A stretch of 7,659 bases of DNA from an uncultured Rhodospirillaceae bacterium (GCA_900553035.1 USCC01000099.1:1-7659); one strand, 5' to 3'. Positions 1-5,782 are shown, counted from the stretch's first letter. A program made the numbers and translations. Notes: generated by a model from the sequence alone, not told the origin.

Positions 1-150
1 TCGACCTGGCGCCCAAGTTTAACTGAGCGTGCAAGGATGATATGAGGGGAGTCATTTAACGGTTGTAAGGGGGGGGGGCAGGTATTCTATTGCAAGGCAG
101 GCGAATGGCCATATGCATAGAGTTGTGAGGATAGGAATGATATTTTTCAT
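1..150 (-). CDS. 5' end of a predicted exported protein, frame broken at a C10 tract
   Basis: Reading leftward from the ATG at 150-148, the frame begins MKNIIPILTTLCIWPFACLA. This has a short basic start, a hydrophobic core of about 17 residues and a plausible signal-peptidase site after the last Ala (residue 20). An AAGGAG Shine-Dalgarno at 165-160 lies 9 bases upstream, which is good spacing. The next residues are IEYL and then prolines coded by ten consecutive Cs (78-69). In the sequence as given, the frame stops at TGA (54-52), leaving 32 codons. With nine Cs it would read on as LPPPLQPLNDSP and stay open through position 1. With eleven it would stop at once. So this is either the start of a larger secreted protein switched off by tract length, or the same gene with a homopolymer sequencing error, or a chance short frame. 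The short visible part matches no family I know. Confidence 0.42.
69..78. repeat. G10/C10 homopolymer tract
   Basis: Ten consecutive G on the plus strand (C on the minus) lie inside the small exported-protein frame, about 24 codons from its start. It is the longest single-base run in the window. Tracts of this length change length readily by polymerase slippage and are also error-prone in sequencing. Only lengths of nine or twelve Cs join the signal peptide to the open frame further left. Confidence 0.9.
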
Positions 151-204
151 TTTATGTGTCTCCTTTTATGATTCAACTTACAAGGATTAATTCTATCACC
201 TGAT

Positions 205-248
205 TGTGGCAAAATTATGGCAATGATGTGGCAGAATTGTGACGGGGA
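205..248 (+). promoter_or_regulatory. Four tandem 11-bp repeats, probable response-regulator operator
   Basis: Four units start at 205, 216, 227 and 238, opening with TGTGGCA, TATGGCA, TGTGGCA and TGTGACG. Each is followed by four bases, AT-rich in the first three units. A 7-bp element repeated every 11 bp puts all copies on one face of the helix. This is the layout of PhoB/OmpR-family binding sites, where each dimer covers two units, so two dimers are expected here. The word itself is not the PhoB consensus (TGTCA), so the regulator cannot be named. A TATATC at 255-260 lies about ten bases after the last conserved element, where a -10 sits in promoters whose -35 is replaced by such repeats. 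That suggests rightward activation toward the flavodoxin. Repression of the leftward gene is an alternative. Confidence 0.45.
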
Positions 249-301
249 AATTCTTATATCGGAATCGGGAAGATATTTTTTATAAAGAATGAATTAAAGG
301 C

Positions 302-332
302 TTGACTTTGAGTTTACTCTAAGCATTAGCCT
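302..332 (+). promoter_or_regulatory. MerR-family-type promoter with dyad operator
   Basis: A -35 TTGACT (302-307) and a weak -10 TAGCCT (327-332) are separated by 19 bp, longer than the optimum of about 17. Within the spacer is a dyad, CTTTGAGT (306-313), TT, ACTCTAAG (316-323), with one mismatch between the arms. A long spacer with a dyad centred between the two hexamers is the hallmark of MerR-family activated promoters. The half-site resembles the CTTnGAGT-type operators known for the NmlR/AdhR branch, which responds to aldehyde or thiol stress. It points at the flavodoxin 164 bases downstream. The regulator gene is not in the window. The weak -10 fits activator dependence. Confidence 0.6.
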
Positions 333-495
333 GAAGACAACAGGGATAACGAAGGCATCTCCGGTGCGAAAATATGTCAGGATTCCGGACGTTCAGGTGT
401 CTGCCGAAAAACGGAAAAAGCCTTCGTATCGCCGGCAAAATGCTGTTCCGTGTCTTGAAAAAGTGCGGTTCTGTTTTTGAAATAAGGAGAAACAT

Positions 496-1065
496 ATGCT
501 TAAAAAACTGGCGCCGTTCTTTGTTGCGTTCGTTCTTCTGGCTGCCGCTGTTCCGGCGGAGGCCCGGCAAAATGGAGGAAACAATATGTCCGATAAATCC
601 AAAACGCTGATTGCGTATTATTCCTGGTCCGGAAATACGCGAAAAGCCGCCGAAGCCATTCAGGCGGCAACCGGCGGAGACCTTTTTGAAATCCAGACGG
701 CTCAGCCTTATCCCGAGGTTTACCGTGCTCTGACGGATCAGGCGAAGAAGGAAATCGCCGACGGATACAGGCCCGCTTTGAAAAACAAAGTCCCGGACAT
801 ATCGGGCTATGATGTCGTTTTTGTGGGGTCTCCGAACTGGTGGGGCACGATTGCGCCGGCGGTCAGCACGTTTCTGGGCGAATACGATCTGTCCGGAAAG
901 ACCGTCGTTCCGTTCGTCACGCATGGCGGCGGCGGTGTACAGCGGACGGTCAGCGATCTGACGGCGCAATGTACAGGGTGTTCCGTGGCAAGAGCATTTG
1001 TCACGTACGGCGGTAATCTTGACGGAATCGAGGCGTGGCTGAAAGAAGGGGGCTTTGCGGAATAA
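496..1065 (+). CDS. Flavodoxin-family protein with signal peptide
   Basis: This 189-residue flavodoxin-like protein is expected to bind FMN and carry electrons or reduce a substrate; its partner is unknown. The FMN phosphate loop is seen at residues 41-50 (YYSWSGNTRK), the aromatic FMN loop at 111-118 (GSPNWWGT), and the third loop at 142-147 (THGGGG). C159 and C162 form a CxxC-like pair near the end. Residues 1-23 form a signal peptide: Lys-Lys, a hydrophobic core, and AEA before the predicted cut. It lacks a twin-arginine motif, so Sec export is likely. The start at 496 has AAGGAG at 484-489, six bases away. An in-frame ATG at 586 (residue 31) has its own GGAGG and begins exactly at the flavodoxin core, so a cytoplasmic form is possible. 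Secreted flavodoxins of this size occur in several bacteria and are usually annotated only as flavodoxin. Family assignment is firm; role is open. Confidence 0.9.
   Translation: MLKKLAPFFVAFVLLAAAVPAEARQNGGNNMSDKSKTLIAYYSWSGNTRKAAEAIQAATGGDLFEIQTAQPYPEVYRALTDQAKKEIADGYRPALKNKVPDISGYDVVFVGSPNWWGTIAPAVSTFLGEYDLSGKTVVPFVTHGGGGVQRTVSDLTAQCTGCSVARAFVTYGGNLDGIEAWLKEGGFAE
574..588 (+). promoter_or_regulatory. Internal Shine-Dalgarno and second start codon in the flavodoxin gene
   Basis: GGAGG at 574-578 is followed seven bases later by an in-frame ATG at 586. The site falls just after the signal-peptide cleavage point and just before the flavodoxin fold. Initiation here would give a 159-residue cytoplasmic flavodoxin from the same mRNA. 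It also leaves open that the real start is 586 and the upstream peptide is fortuitous, although the good ribosome site at 484-489 and the clean signal peptide argue against that. Confidence 0.5.
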
Positions 1066-1211
1066 GTCCGAAAGCCATCCGCCGCGCGTTTCGGAAAAAT
1101 GCGCCTTTGCACGAGACTTGGGCCGAATCTGAAGCCGGATGTGATTGAAAATATCCTTTAGATGAAAAAGGTGTCGTGATGTTTTTTGCCGAAATCTGTT
1201 CTTAGCTTCTG

Positions 1212-1231
1212 GAAAATGATACATCATTTTC
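1212..1231. repeat. 20-bp perfect inverted repeat, possible operator
   Basis: GAAAATGAT (1212-1220) and ATCATTTTC (1223-1231) are perfect complements around a two-base centre. The AT-rich arms and tiny loop make a transcription terminator unlikely. A protein-binding palindrome just upstream of the next gene's start is more likely. The core AATGAT..ATCATT resembles part of a Fur box but has one extra central base, and it does not fit the FNR spacing either. The regulator is unknown. Confidence 0.5.
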
Positions 1232-1243
1232 TAATTGGAGTTT

Positions 1244-1639
1244 ATGTGTCCGGCGTTTTTGGCTATGGTGCGGTCTCAGGCGGCGGAACGGTTAAAAGAA
1301 TGGCAGGTTTCTTCTTTCGGTAATGACGTACTGATTTTACGTGACCCGAACGAGACTCAGGAAGCGGGAAAAAACATCAAAGCCTTTTATATGCGCAATG
1401 CGGAAAGCAAATTTCAACGGGCGACCCGGGAAGCTTTTCATGAATATCGTAAGATGCTGAAAGATAAAGGTGAAAAAGTCTCTGAAGAGAAGCCGTTGCG
1501 CAAAGCCCCCACGAATGGAGCGACTGTGGGGCAGGTTTTTGAAATTTCGGACAAAAACGGCAAAACCGACATTGATGCAGCAGCTTTCCGCCCAGCCGAC
1601 AACGGCAAAGGCTTCGCCGCGGAATCAGCCGGTATTTGA
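1244..1639 (+). CDS. Small hypothetical protein
   Basis: The frame codes about 131 residues from ATG 1244 and I do not recognise the family. It is soluble and charged. It has an N-terminal half with short hydrophobic stretches (SSFGNDVLILRDPNE), a basic helical middle (about residues 45-80, rich in Lys, Arg and Glu), and a Gly/Ala/Asp-rich tail. No signal peptide, membrane helix or catalytic motif is visible. A stop at 1232-1234 prevents a start further upstream. GGAG at 1237-1240 is only three bases from ATG 1244, which is poor. TTG 1235 and ATG 1265 have no better site. The frame ends 25 bases before a strong terminator and follows a palindrome, which supports a real transcription unit. The weak start leaves open that this is a remnant of a longer gene. 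Confidence 0.5.
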   Translation: MCPAFLAMVRSQAAERLKEWQVSSFGNDVLILRDPNETQEAGKNIKAFYMRNAESKFQRATREAFHEYRKMLKDKGEKVSEEKPLRKAPTNGATVGQVFEISDKNGKTDIDAAAFRPADNGKGFAAESAGI

Positions 1640-1662
1640 CAGGATTCCGAAGATCAAACGAC

Positions 1663-1698
1663 AGAAAGAACCCCGCATGATGCGGGGTTCTTTTTAGT
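1663..1698. terminator. Bidirectional rho-independent terminator
   Basis: AAAGAACCCCGCA (1665-1677) pairs perfectly with TGCGGGGTTCTTT (1681-1693) around a TGA loop, a 13-bp stem. The plus strand continues with further Ts (1694-1695, then AGTTTTT). The minus strand ends in TTTC. It lies between two convergent genes, 25 bases after the small hypothetical gene and about 30 bases beyond the stop of the methyltransferase gene, so it can end both transcripts. Confidence 0.9.
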
Positions 1699-1722
1699 TT
1701 TTCAAAGAAAGGAATACCTGTG

Positions 1723-2916
1723 TCAGTCAAGCTGGAAAACAAGCATTTTCAGGTATGCCGTTTCCGGCAGGCGCGGATGAACCGGGTGATCGGCGCCGGC
1801 GCCGGCCTGAAGGAGAATGCGTCCGGTGCGTCCTGCTTCGTTCAGTCCGCGTGCGCATTCGTTCAGAAATTCGTCGGGTTTGATATGATGTGAGCACGAC
1901 CCGAGCGCCAGAATGCCGTTCCGCGCCACCAGTCCCGCAGCCAGGCGCGCCATTTTCCGATAACCGCGAAGCCCTGCCGCGATGTCCTTGCGAACCTTGG
2001 CGAATGCAGGCGGGTCACAGACGACGATATCGAATTTTTCCTTCTCTTTATTCATCCGTTCCAGGACGTCAAAGGCATTTTCACGGATCCAGCGGCATTT
2101 ATCGGCCAGCCCGTTGGCTTCTGCCGCTTTCCGAGCCAGCTCCAGAGCGGATTCGGAACGGTCAACGCCGACAATTTCCCGGGCGCCGCCGATTCCCATA
2201 TGCAGGGCGAAGCCCCCCGCATATGTGTAAAAGTCAATGACGCGTTTGCCTTTGGCCAGCCGCCCGACGAACGCGCGGTTATCGCGCTGGTCGTAAAACC
2301 ATCCTGTTTTCTGGCCTTCCTTCAGGTCGGCGAAAAAGGTAATACCGTTTTCACGCACAGGCACAATATCCGGAAGTGTGCCTTTGGCGACTTCGTACAG
2401 GGGATCCAGCCCTTCAAGAGTCCGGGACGCACTTTCCGCGCGAAGGACAAGACACGACGGATTCAGGACTTCATCGACGGCGGCGATGATTTCATCCTTC
2501 AGCCGATCCATGCCCGCCGTGTTGATCTGGCACGCAATGATCTCGTCGAACCGGTCAATGATCAGGCCGGGCAGACCGTCGGCTTCGGAATGAATCAGGC
2601 GGTAAAACGGCGAGTTGATCAGCATGTCACGCAGTGGCACGGCCGCGCGCAGGCGGCGGGCGATAAAGGCGCGGTCAATCACGGTTTCCGGGTCGTTCGC
2701 CACCTTGCGGAAAGCGATCAGAGAGTGCGGGTTGAACGTTCCGATTCCCAGAAAGGTCGAATGGGCGTCGTTCAGACGTACCATGGTTCCGCCCGCAAGC
2801 TTCCGGGTTTCTTCGGTCATGTCGATTTCATTGGAAAAAGCCCAGGGTGAGCCTGATTTAATGCGCCTCCCGGCCCCCTGTTTCATTCGGATAACGGGAT
2901 AATCTGTCTTTTTCAT
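1723..2916 (-). CDS. rlmI: 23S rRNA (cytosine-C5) methyltransferase, RlmI family
   Basis: This 397-residue protein has the size and layout of RlmI (YccW), which methylates C1962 of 23S rRNA with S-adenosylmethionine in the cytoplasm. Residues 1-75 form a PUA-like RNA-binding domain (SGSPWAFSNEI at 21-31). A linker region follows with FYRLIHSEADGLPGLIIDR (104-122). The Rossmann-fold domain starts near EGQKTGWFYDQRDNR (200-214). It shows SAM motif I at DFYTYAGGFALHM (228-240), the acidic residue D252 after the second strand, motif IV CDPPAF (300-305) and the SCSHH motif (340-344) with the likely catalytic C341. HPRLPETAYLKM near the C-terminus is typical. The ATG at 2916 has AAAGG eight bases upstream. 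It is transcribed alone, divergent from the next gene and closed by the shared terminator. Related members of this group (RlmI/RlmK-like) may differ in target base, so the exact site is inferred. Confidence 0.9.
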   Translation of the reverse strand: MKKTDYPVIRMKQGAGRRIKSGSPWAFSNEIDMTEETRKLAGGTMVRLNDAHSTFLGIGTFNPHSLIAFRKVANDPETVIDRAFIARRLRAAVPLRDMLINSPFYRLIHSEADGLPGLIIDRFDEIIACQINTAGMDRLKDEIIAAVDEVLNPSCLVLRAESASRTLEGLDPLYEVAKGTLPDIVPVRENGITFFADLKEGQKTGWFYDQRDNRAFVGRLAKGKRVIDFYTYAGGFALHMGIGGAREIVGVDRSESALELARKAAEANGLADKCRWIRENAFDVLERMNKEKEKFDIVVCDPPAFAKVRKDIAAGLRGYRKMARLAAGLVARNGILALGSCSHHIKPDEFLNECARGLNEAGRTGRILLQAGAGADHPVHPRLPETAYLKMLVFQLD

Positions 2917-2982
2917 AGCATTTGCCTTTAAGCTCTTTTAAACTGGACGCGTTTTCCTATTGTTATCACGACAGAGGCCGGA

Positions 2983-4968
2983 ATGCCAAAGAAAGAAATA
3001 TCTTTTTCCAGCGGCGACGTTATCTTCAGGCAGGGTGAACCCTGCCGGCACGTCTATACGATTCTGGAAGGGCGCGTCGAAATGTTTTATGAAATCAACG
3101 GACAGACGCGCGTTCTGGGACGCAAGTCCGAAGACGACGTTTTAGGCGCGAACAGTGTTCTGGAAGGGACTTATGACACATCGGCGCGGGCGGCGACGAA
3201 TGTTGTCCTGGCCGAACAGACGGCAGAGGAATACATTGCCCAGCTTCAGCGTTCCGGCGAGCTGTCGCCTTCGTTCAAAGGAGAGAACGTAAACGCCGGC
3301 GCCGCCGCAGAAGAGGAGGAGGACGGTGATTTTTCCTTTGATTTCGGCAGCAGTTTCGGCGCGGACGATGAGGAGGAAGAGGAAAGCGGGACGCCGGCGA
3401 AATCCGGGCGCCGCCGTTCATCCGCTCTGTCGTTCGGCATGGAGGATGAGGAGGAGGAAAAGAAGTCTCCCAAGGCTTTGGTCAAGGTTGAAAAGCCTGC
3501 TTCGCCCCCTGTGACGGTCAAACCGCGCATCCTTCCGGCGGATATCCGGAAATCCCCGCTGACGGAATGGCTGATGGAAAGTCGTGAAGAGCCGGTATCG
3601 TTCGGACCGGCGGTTCTTCTGGCTTCTTTTGTGGGGGACGATGACGGACGTCTGCGGGATGTCGTTTACGAAACACTGCGCCAGATTCCGAATCTGCAGG
3701 TCAAGGCGGTCGGCGCGGCGGTGCGCGATGAAAATGTCGGACGTGCGGCTCTTCAGATGCGGTCGTGGATGAAACAGCACGAGGCCGACGTCGGCCTGTA
3801 CGCCCGTTTGGATAATGCCGGCCGGATTCTGGAATTTCACACGGTGAAAACGCCTGTCCCCGGAGATGCGGCCGGCCCGGGGATGCGCTTTTTCCTGCCG
3901 GTTGAGATGAAGCCCGAGCACCGGACGCTTCTGAAAATATTCACGGCGGCGGCGGTTGTGCCGACGCGTCTGGAGCATGAACAGTTGCTACGTCTGTTCC
4001 TGCCGGTCGTTCTGAGCGAGGCCGCCGTGTTCGGAGCCGCGCCGATGCCCGGACTGCGTGCCGAAGAGCAGGCGGCAAACCTGACGTGTTTTGCCTCGGC
4101 GCTGTCGCTCGCGGGCCTTTTCAGGCCGAAGGAGAATACGCATGCCCGGGCGGCAGAGGTGTATGAAAAGGCTCTGGCTCTGATGCCCTCCTATGCGCCC
4201 GAATACGTCTTCGTCAACAGGCAGGTCGGCCTGATACATCAGATTCTGGGCGAAAAAAAAGAGGATGTGCAGGCGCTGAAAAAAGCCGAGGATATTTTCA
4301 GTCGGGCTGTGGAGGCTGTTTCCGCCGTGCATCAGCCCGAAGCGTGGGGGGATCTGAAAATCCGAATCGGAAATGTGCGTCAGAAAATTGCCGCGTTCAC
4401 GGGGGGCGGCGATGACTTCGCGCTGGCCATGAATGCTTACCGGGACGCGCTGGGGGTTCTGAAGGCGTCCGTCAATACGGAAAAATGGGCCGACGCGATG
4501 AACGGGCTGGCCCGGACGATGCAGCTGTTCGGAACGCACAGCGCAAAGACAACCCTGCTGGAAAAATCAATCGGTCTGTATGAAAAGGAGCTGGCCGTCC
4601 TGAACCGGGACATGTTCCCGATGGCCTGGGCCAGCGCCAGCAACAATTTGGCATCGGCGCTGTTCCTTCTGTTCGACAAGAAAAACGACCCGGCTCTGCT
4701 TCGCCGCGCCGTCGAAGTGTTTTCTGATGCTCTGACCGTTTATGACAAGACGGGAGCGCGAAAGATGGCCGCGGTTGCGACAAACAACTTGCGCCGCGCT
4801 GAAAAGGCTCTTTCGGAAACGGAAAAGGAGCTGGAGCAGAAAAAGAACTGGCTGGATGACTTGCTGGACAATGCGGAGGACGGCTCCGTGCCCATGGGGG
4901 ACGACGGGGATGAGCCTCTCGTCTTTGAAAAAATCGCCGTCTTTGAAGAATTAGACGATGACGAATAA
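2983..4968 (+). CDS. Degenerate cNMP-binding domain protein with acidic linker and TPR-like repeats
   Basis: This is a 661-residue mosaic protein, probably cytoplasmic: no signal peptide or membrane helix is seen. Residues 5-90 look like a Crp-type cyclic-nucleotide-binding beta-barrel (FSSGDVIFRQGEP, YTILEGRVEMFYE). In the phosphate-binding cassette (about 55-72) the usual Glu and Arg are replaced (GANSVLEGTYDTSARAAT), so nucleotide binding is doubtful, and no helix-turn-helix follows. Residues 104-200 are low-complexity and acidic, with runs of Glu. Residues 205-330 look alpha/beta and faintly resemble TolB-N-like domains of TPR proteins. From about 362 the protein is helical. W455, W502 and W549 mark units with a 47-residue period, each with an N-L or G-L and an A-Y/V-x-x-A-L pattern, as in TPR arrays of alphaproteobacteria. 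The tail is acidic (ELDDDE). The start has GAGG five bases upstream. The role is unknown; a scaffold or signalling adaptor is a guess. Confidence 0.85.
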   Translation: MPKKEISFSSGDVIFRQGEPCRHVYTILEGRVEMFYEINGQTRVLGRKSEDDVLGANSVLEGTYDTSARAATNVVLAEQTAEEYIAQLQRSGELSPSFKGENVNAGAAAEEEEDGDFSFDFGSSFGADDEEEEESGTPAKSGRRRSSALSFGMEDEEEEKKSPKALVKVEKPASPPVTVKPRILPADIRKSPLTEWLMESREEPVSFGPAVLLASFVGDDDGRLRDVVYETLRQIPNLQVKAVGAAVRDENVGRAALQMRSWMKQHEADVGLYARLDNAGRILEFHTVKTPVPGDAAGPGMRFFLPVEMKPEHRTLLKIFTAAAVVPTRLEHEQLLRLFLPVVLSEAAVFGAAPMPGLRAEEQAANLTCFASALSLAGLFRPKENTHARAAEVYEKALALMPSYAPEYVFVNRQVGLIHQILGEKKEDVQALKKAEDIFSRAVEAVSAVHQPEAWGDLKIRIGNVRQKIAAFTGGGDDFALAMNAYRDALGVLKASVNTEKWADAMNGLARTMQLFGTHSAKTTLLEKSIGLYEKELAVLNRDMFPMAWASASNNLASALFLLFDKKNDPALLRRAVEVFSDALTVYDKTGARKMAAVATNNLRRAEKALSETEKELEQKKNWLDDLLDNAEDGSVPMGDDGDEPLVFEKIAVFEELDDDE

Positions 4969-5706
4969 AAAACGGAACGCGGGCAACGTCTGGAGAATCA
5001 ACGTGGCGATGACGGCCAGCAGGAGCGACGCGCCGTAGGGGCCTTCCTTTTTACGTTTGACGAGCGCAATCGCGGCAAAGAAAAAGAAGGAAAGCAGGAT
5101 GGTCACGGCCAGTCCCGTAAAGCCGAGCCATGCACCGATTCCCGCCAGCATTTTGAAGTCTCCGCCGCCCATTGAACGCGGGCGTATCGGCGTCATCAGC
5201 GCCGAGGTCAGAGTCGGCAGAAGGAAGCCGCCCGCCGCACCGCAGGCCGATGCCAGCGGTGAAATTTCCAACCAGGAGAGCGCCGCGAACAGAAAACCCG
5301 AGAGAATCAGCGGGATGGTCAGAACATCCGGCAGCACGTGTATCTTTTCATCAATGCAGGCCAGAAGCGCACACAGCCACAGGAACAGAAACAGCGCCAG
5401 GGGCAGGTTGAAAAAAATGATGCAACAGATTGTCACGACGCCCAGAAGCCCCCATTTGATTCCGGCCGAAATCAGTTTTTTCCAGTACTGCCTTCTTTGT
5501 TCGCGGCGGTTTTCATTCGCCGATTTTGCAAAACGGGGGATATGGAAAGAGCGTACAAGCGCGGTTCCCGGGTCCGCGGGGAGGAACTTGTCAAAGCGCC
5601 GGGCGAAAAAGGGAAGGGGAAAGGCAAGGATGAAAGCCGCTGAGCCGAAAATCAGGAAAGCCTGAAGCAGATAAGTCCAGAACATGTCGGCGAGAGCGTC
5701 TTGCAT
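4951..5706 (-). CDS. A24-family prepilin peptidase lacking the zinc-cysteine loop
   Basis: This 251-residue inner-membrane aspartic protease is predicted to cleave leader peptides of type IV pilins or pseudopilins. The two catalytic aspartates are present: D119 in CIDEKIHVLPDVLTIPL and D183 in MGGGDFKMLAGIGAWLG. About seven hydrophobic segments are seen, near 10-34, 85-99, 101-117, 128-146, 149-170, 186-216 and 225-250. A basic loop at 35-84 follows the first helix, where PilD has its paired CxxC zinc motifs and N-methylation region; here there is no cysteine and no GSFLNVVIYRLP motif. So it lies between full PilD (about 280) and short TadV/CpaA (about 170). The start at 5706 is chosen because AAGG lies eight bases upstream; an open frame continuing to 6087 is only antisense to tyrA. 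Its last codons overlap the facing gene by 18 bp. No pilin gene is nearby, so the substrate is unknown. Confidence 0.85.
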   Translation of the reverse strand: MQDALADMFWTYLLQAFLIFGSAAFILAFPLPFFARRFDKFLPADPGTALVRSFHIPRFAKSANENRREQRRQYWKKLISAGIKWGLLGVVTICCIIFFNLPLALFLFLWLCALLACIDEKIHVLPDVLTIPLILSGFLFAALSWLEISPLASACGAAGGFLLPTLTSALMTPIRPRSMGGGDFKMLAGIGAWLGFTGLAVTILLSFFFFAAIALVKRKKEGPYGASLLLAVIATLILQTLPAFRFLFVIV

Positions 5707-5752
5707 TTCATTTTCCTTAAAAAAATCGTTTCGAACGGCGGCATTCCCCTTC

Positions 5753-5781
5753 ATAATAGGCGAAAGATGAAAAGGAGTCCA
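5753..5781 (-). promoter_or_regulatory. Probable sigma-70 promoter for the prepilin peptidase gene
   Basis: On the minus strand, TGGACT (5781-5776) and TATTAT (5758-5753) are exactly 17 bp apart. They match the -35 and -10 consensus at four and five of six bases. The gene start is about 46 bases beyond the -10. The -35 overlaps the last bases before the tyrA start codon, so the two divergent genes may interfere. On the plus strand the same AT-rich patch reads CATAAT (5752-5757) and could serve tyrA, though no good -35 is seen for it. Confidence 0.4.
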
Positions 5782-5782
5782 T

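Larger units (their letters stand above)
151..495. other. Gene-free divergent regulatory region
   Basis: These 345 bases separate the start of the minus-strand exported-protein frame from the flavodoxin start. They are AT-richer than the flanking genes, and I see no convincing coding frame. The region holds the minus-strand Shine-Dalgarno (165-160), a four-unit 11-bp direct repeat (205-248), and a MerR-type promoter (302-332). If that promoter is used, the flavodoxin mRNA has a leader of roughly 155 bases. ACGGAA (411-416) and TTCCGT (446-451) in the leader could pair over a 29-base loop. That is too weak to call a riboswitch. Confidence 0.6.

Noticed and set aside
218..233. Sigma-54 promoter look-alike (GG and GC ten bases apart)
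   Set aside because: The match arises from the 11-bp repeat itself, occurs twice in the array, and misses several consensus positions. The direct-repeat operator explains it better.
374..610. 78-codon plus-strand frame overlapping the flavodoxin start
   Set aside because: No Shine-Dalgarno, basic random-looking sequence, and it overlaps the signal peptide of the real gene in another frame.
1067..1095. Hairpin TCCGAAA / TTTCGGA after the flavodoxin as terminator
   Set aside because: Only seven pairs around a 15-base loop and no T-run after it, so it is not a convincing rho-independent terminator.
319..1227. 302-codon open frame on the minus strand opposite the flavodoxin
   Set aside because: Its composition is Arg/Pro/Phe-rich and unlike a folded protein, it has no good ribosome site, and it is antisense to a clear flavodoxin. 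It is a codon-bias shadow.
1377..1742. 121-codon minus-strand frame opposite the small hypothetical gene
   Set aside because: It runs through the strong terminator and into the end of the methyltransferase gene, with no plausible ribosome site. The plus-strand frame fits the terminator position better.
1790..1806. GGCGCC/GCCGGC repeat near the 3' end of rlmI
   Set aside because: It is explained by the coding of an Ala-Gly-Ala-Gly stretch; too short to be a mobile or regulatory repeat.
2928..2941. CtrA-like TTAA pair between the divergent rlmI and cNMP/TPR genes
   Set aside because: The spacing between the two TTAA is six bases, not the seven of the CtrA consensus, and such pairs are common in AT-rich spacers.
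4252..4260. A8 run inside the cNMP/TPR gene as a slippage or frameshift site
   Set aside because: Shifted frames give no meaningful product, no stimulatory structure is evident, and the run simply encodes Glu-Lys-Lys.
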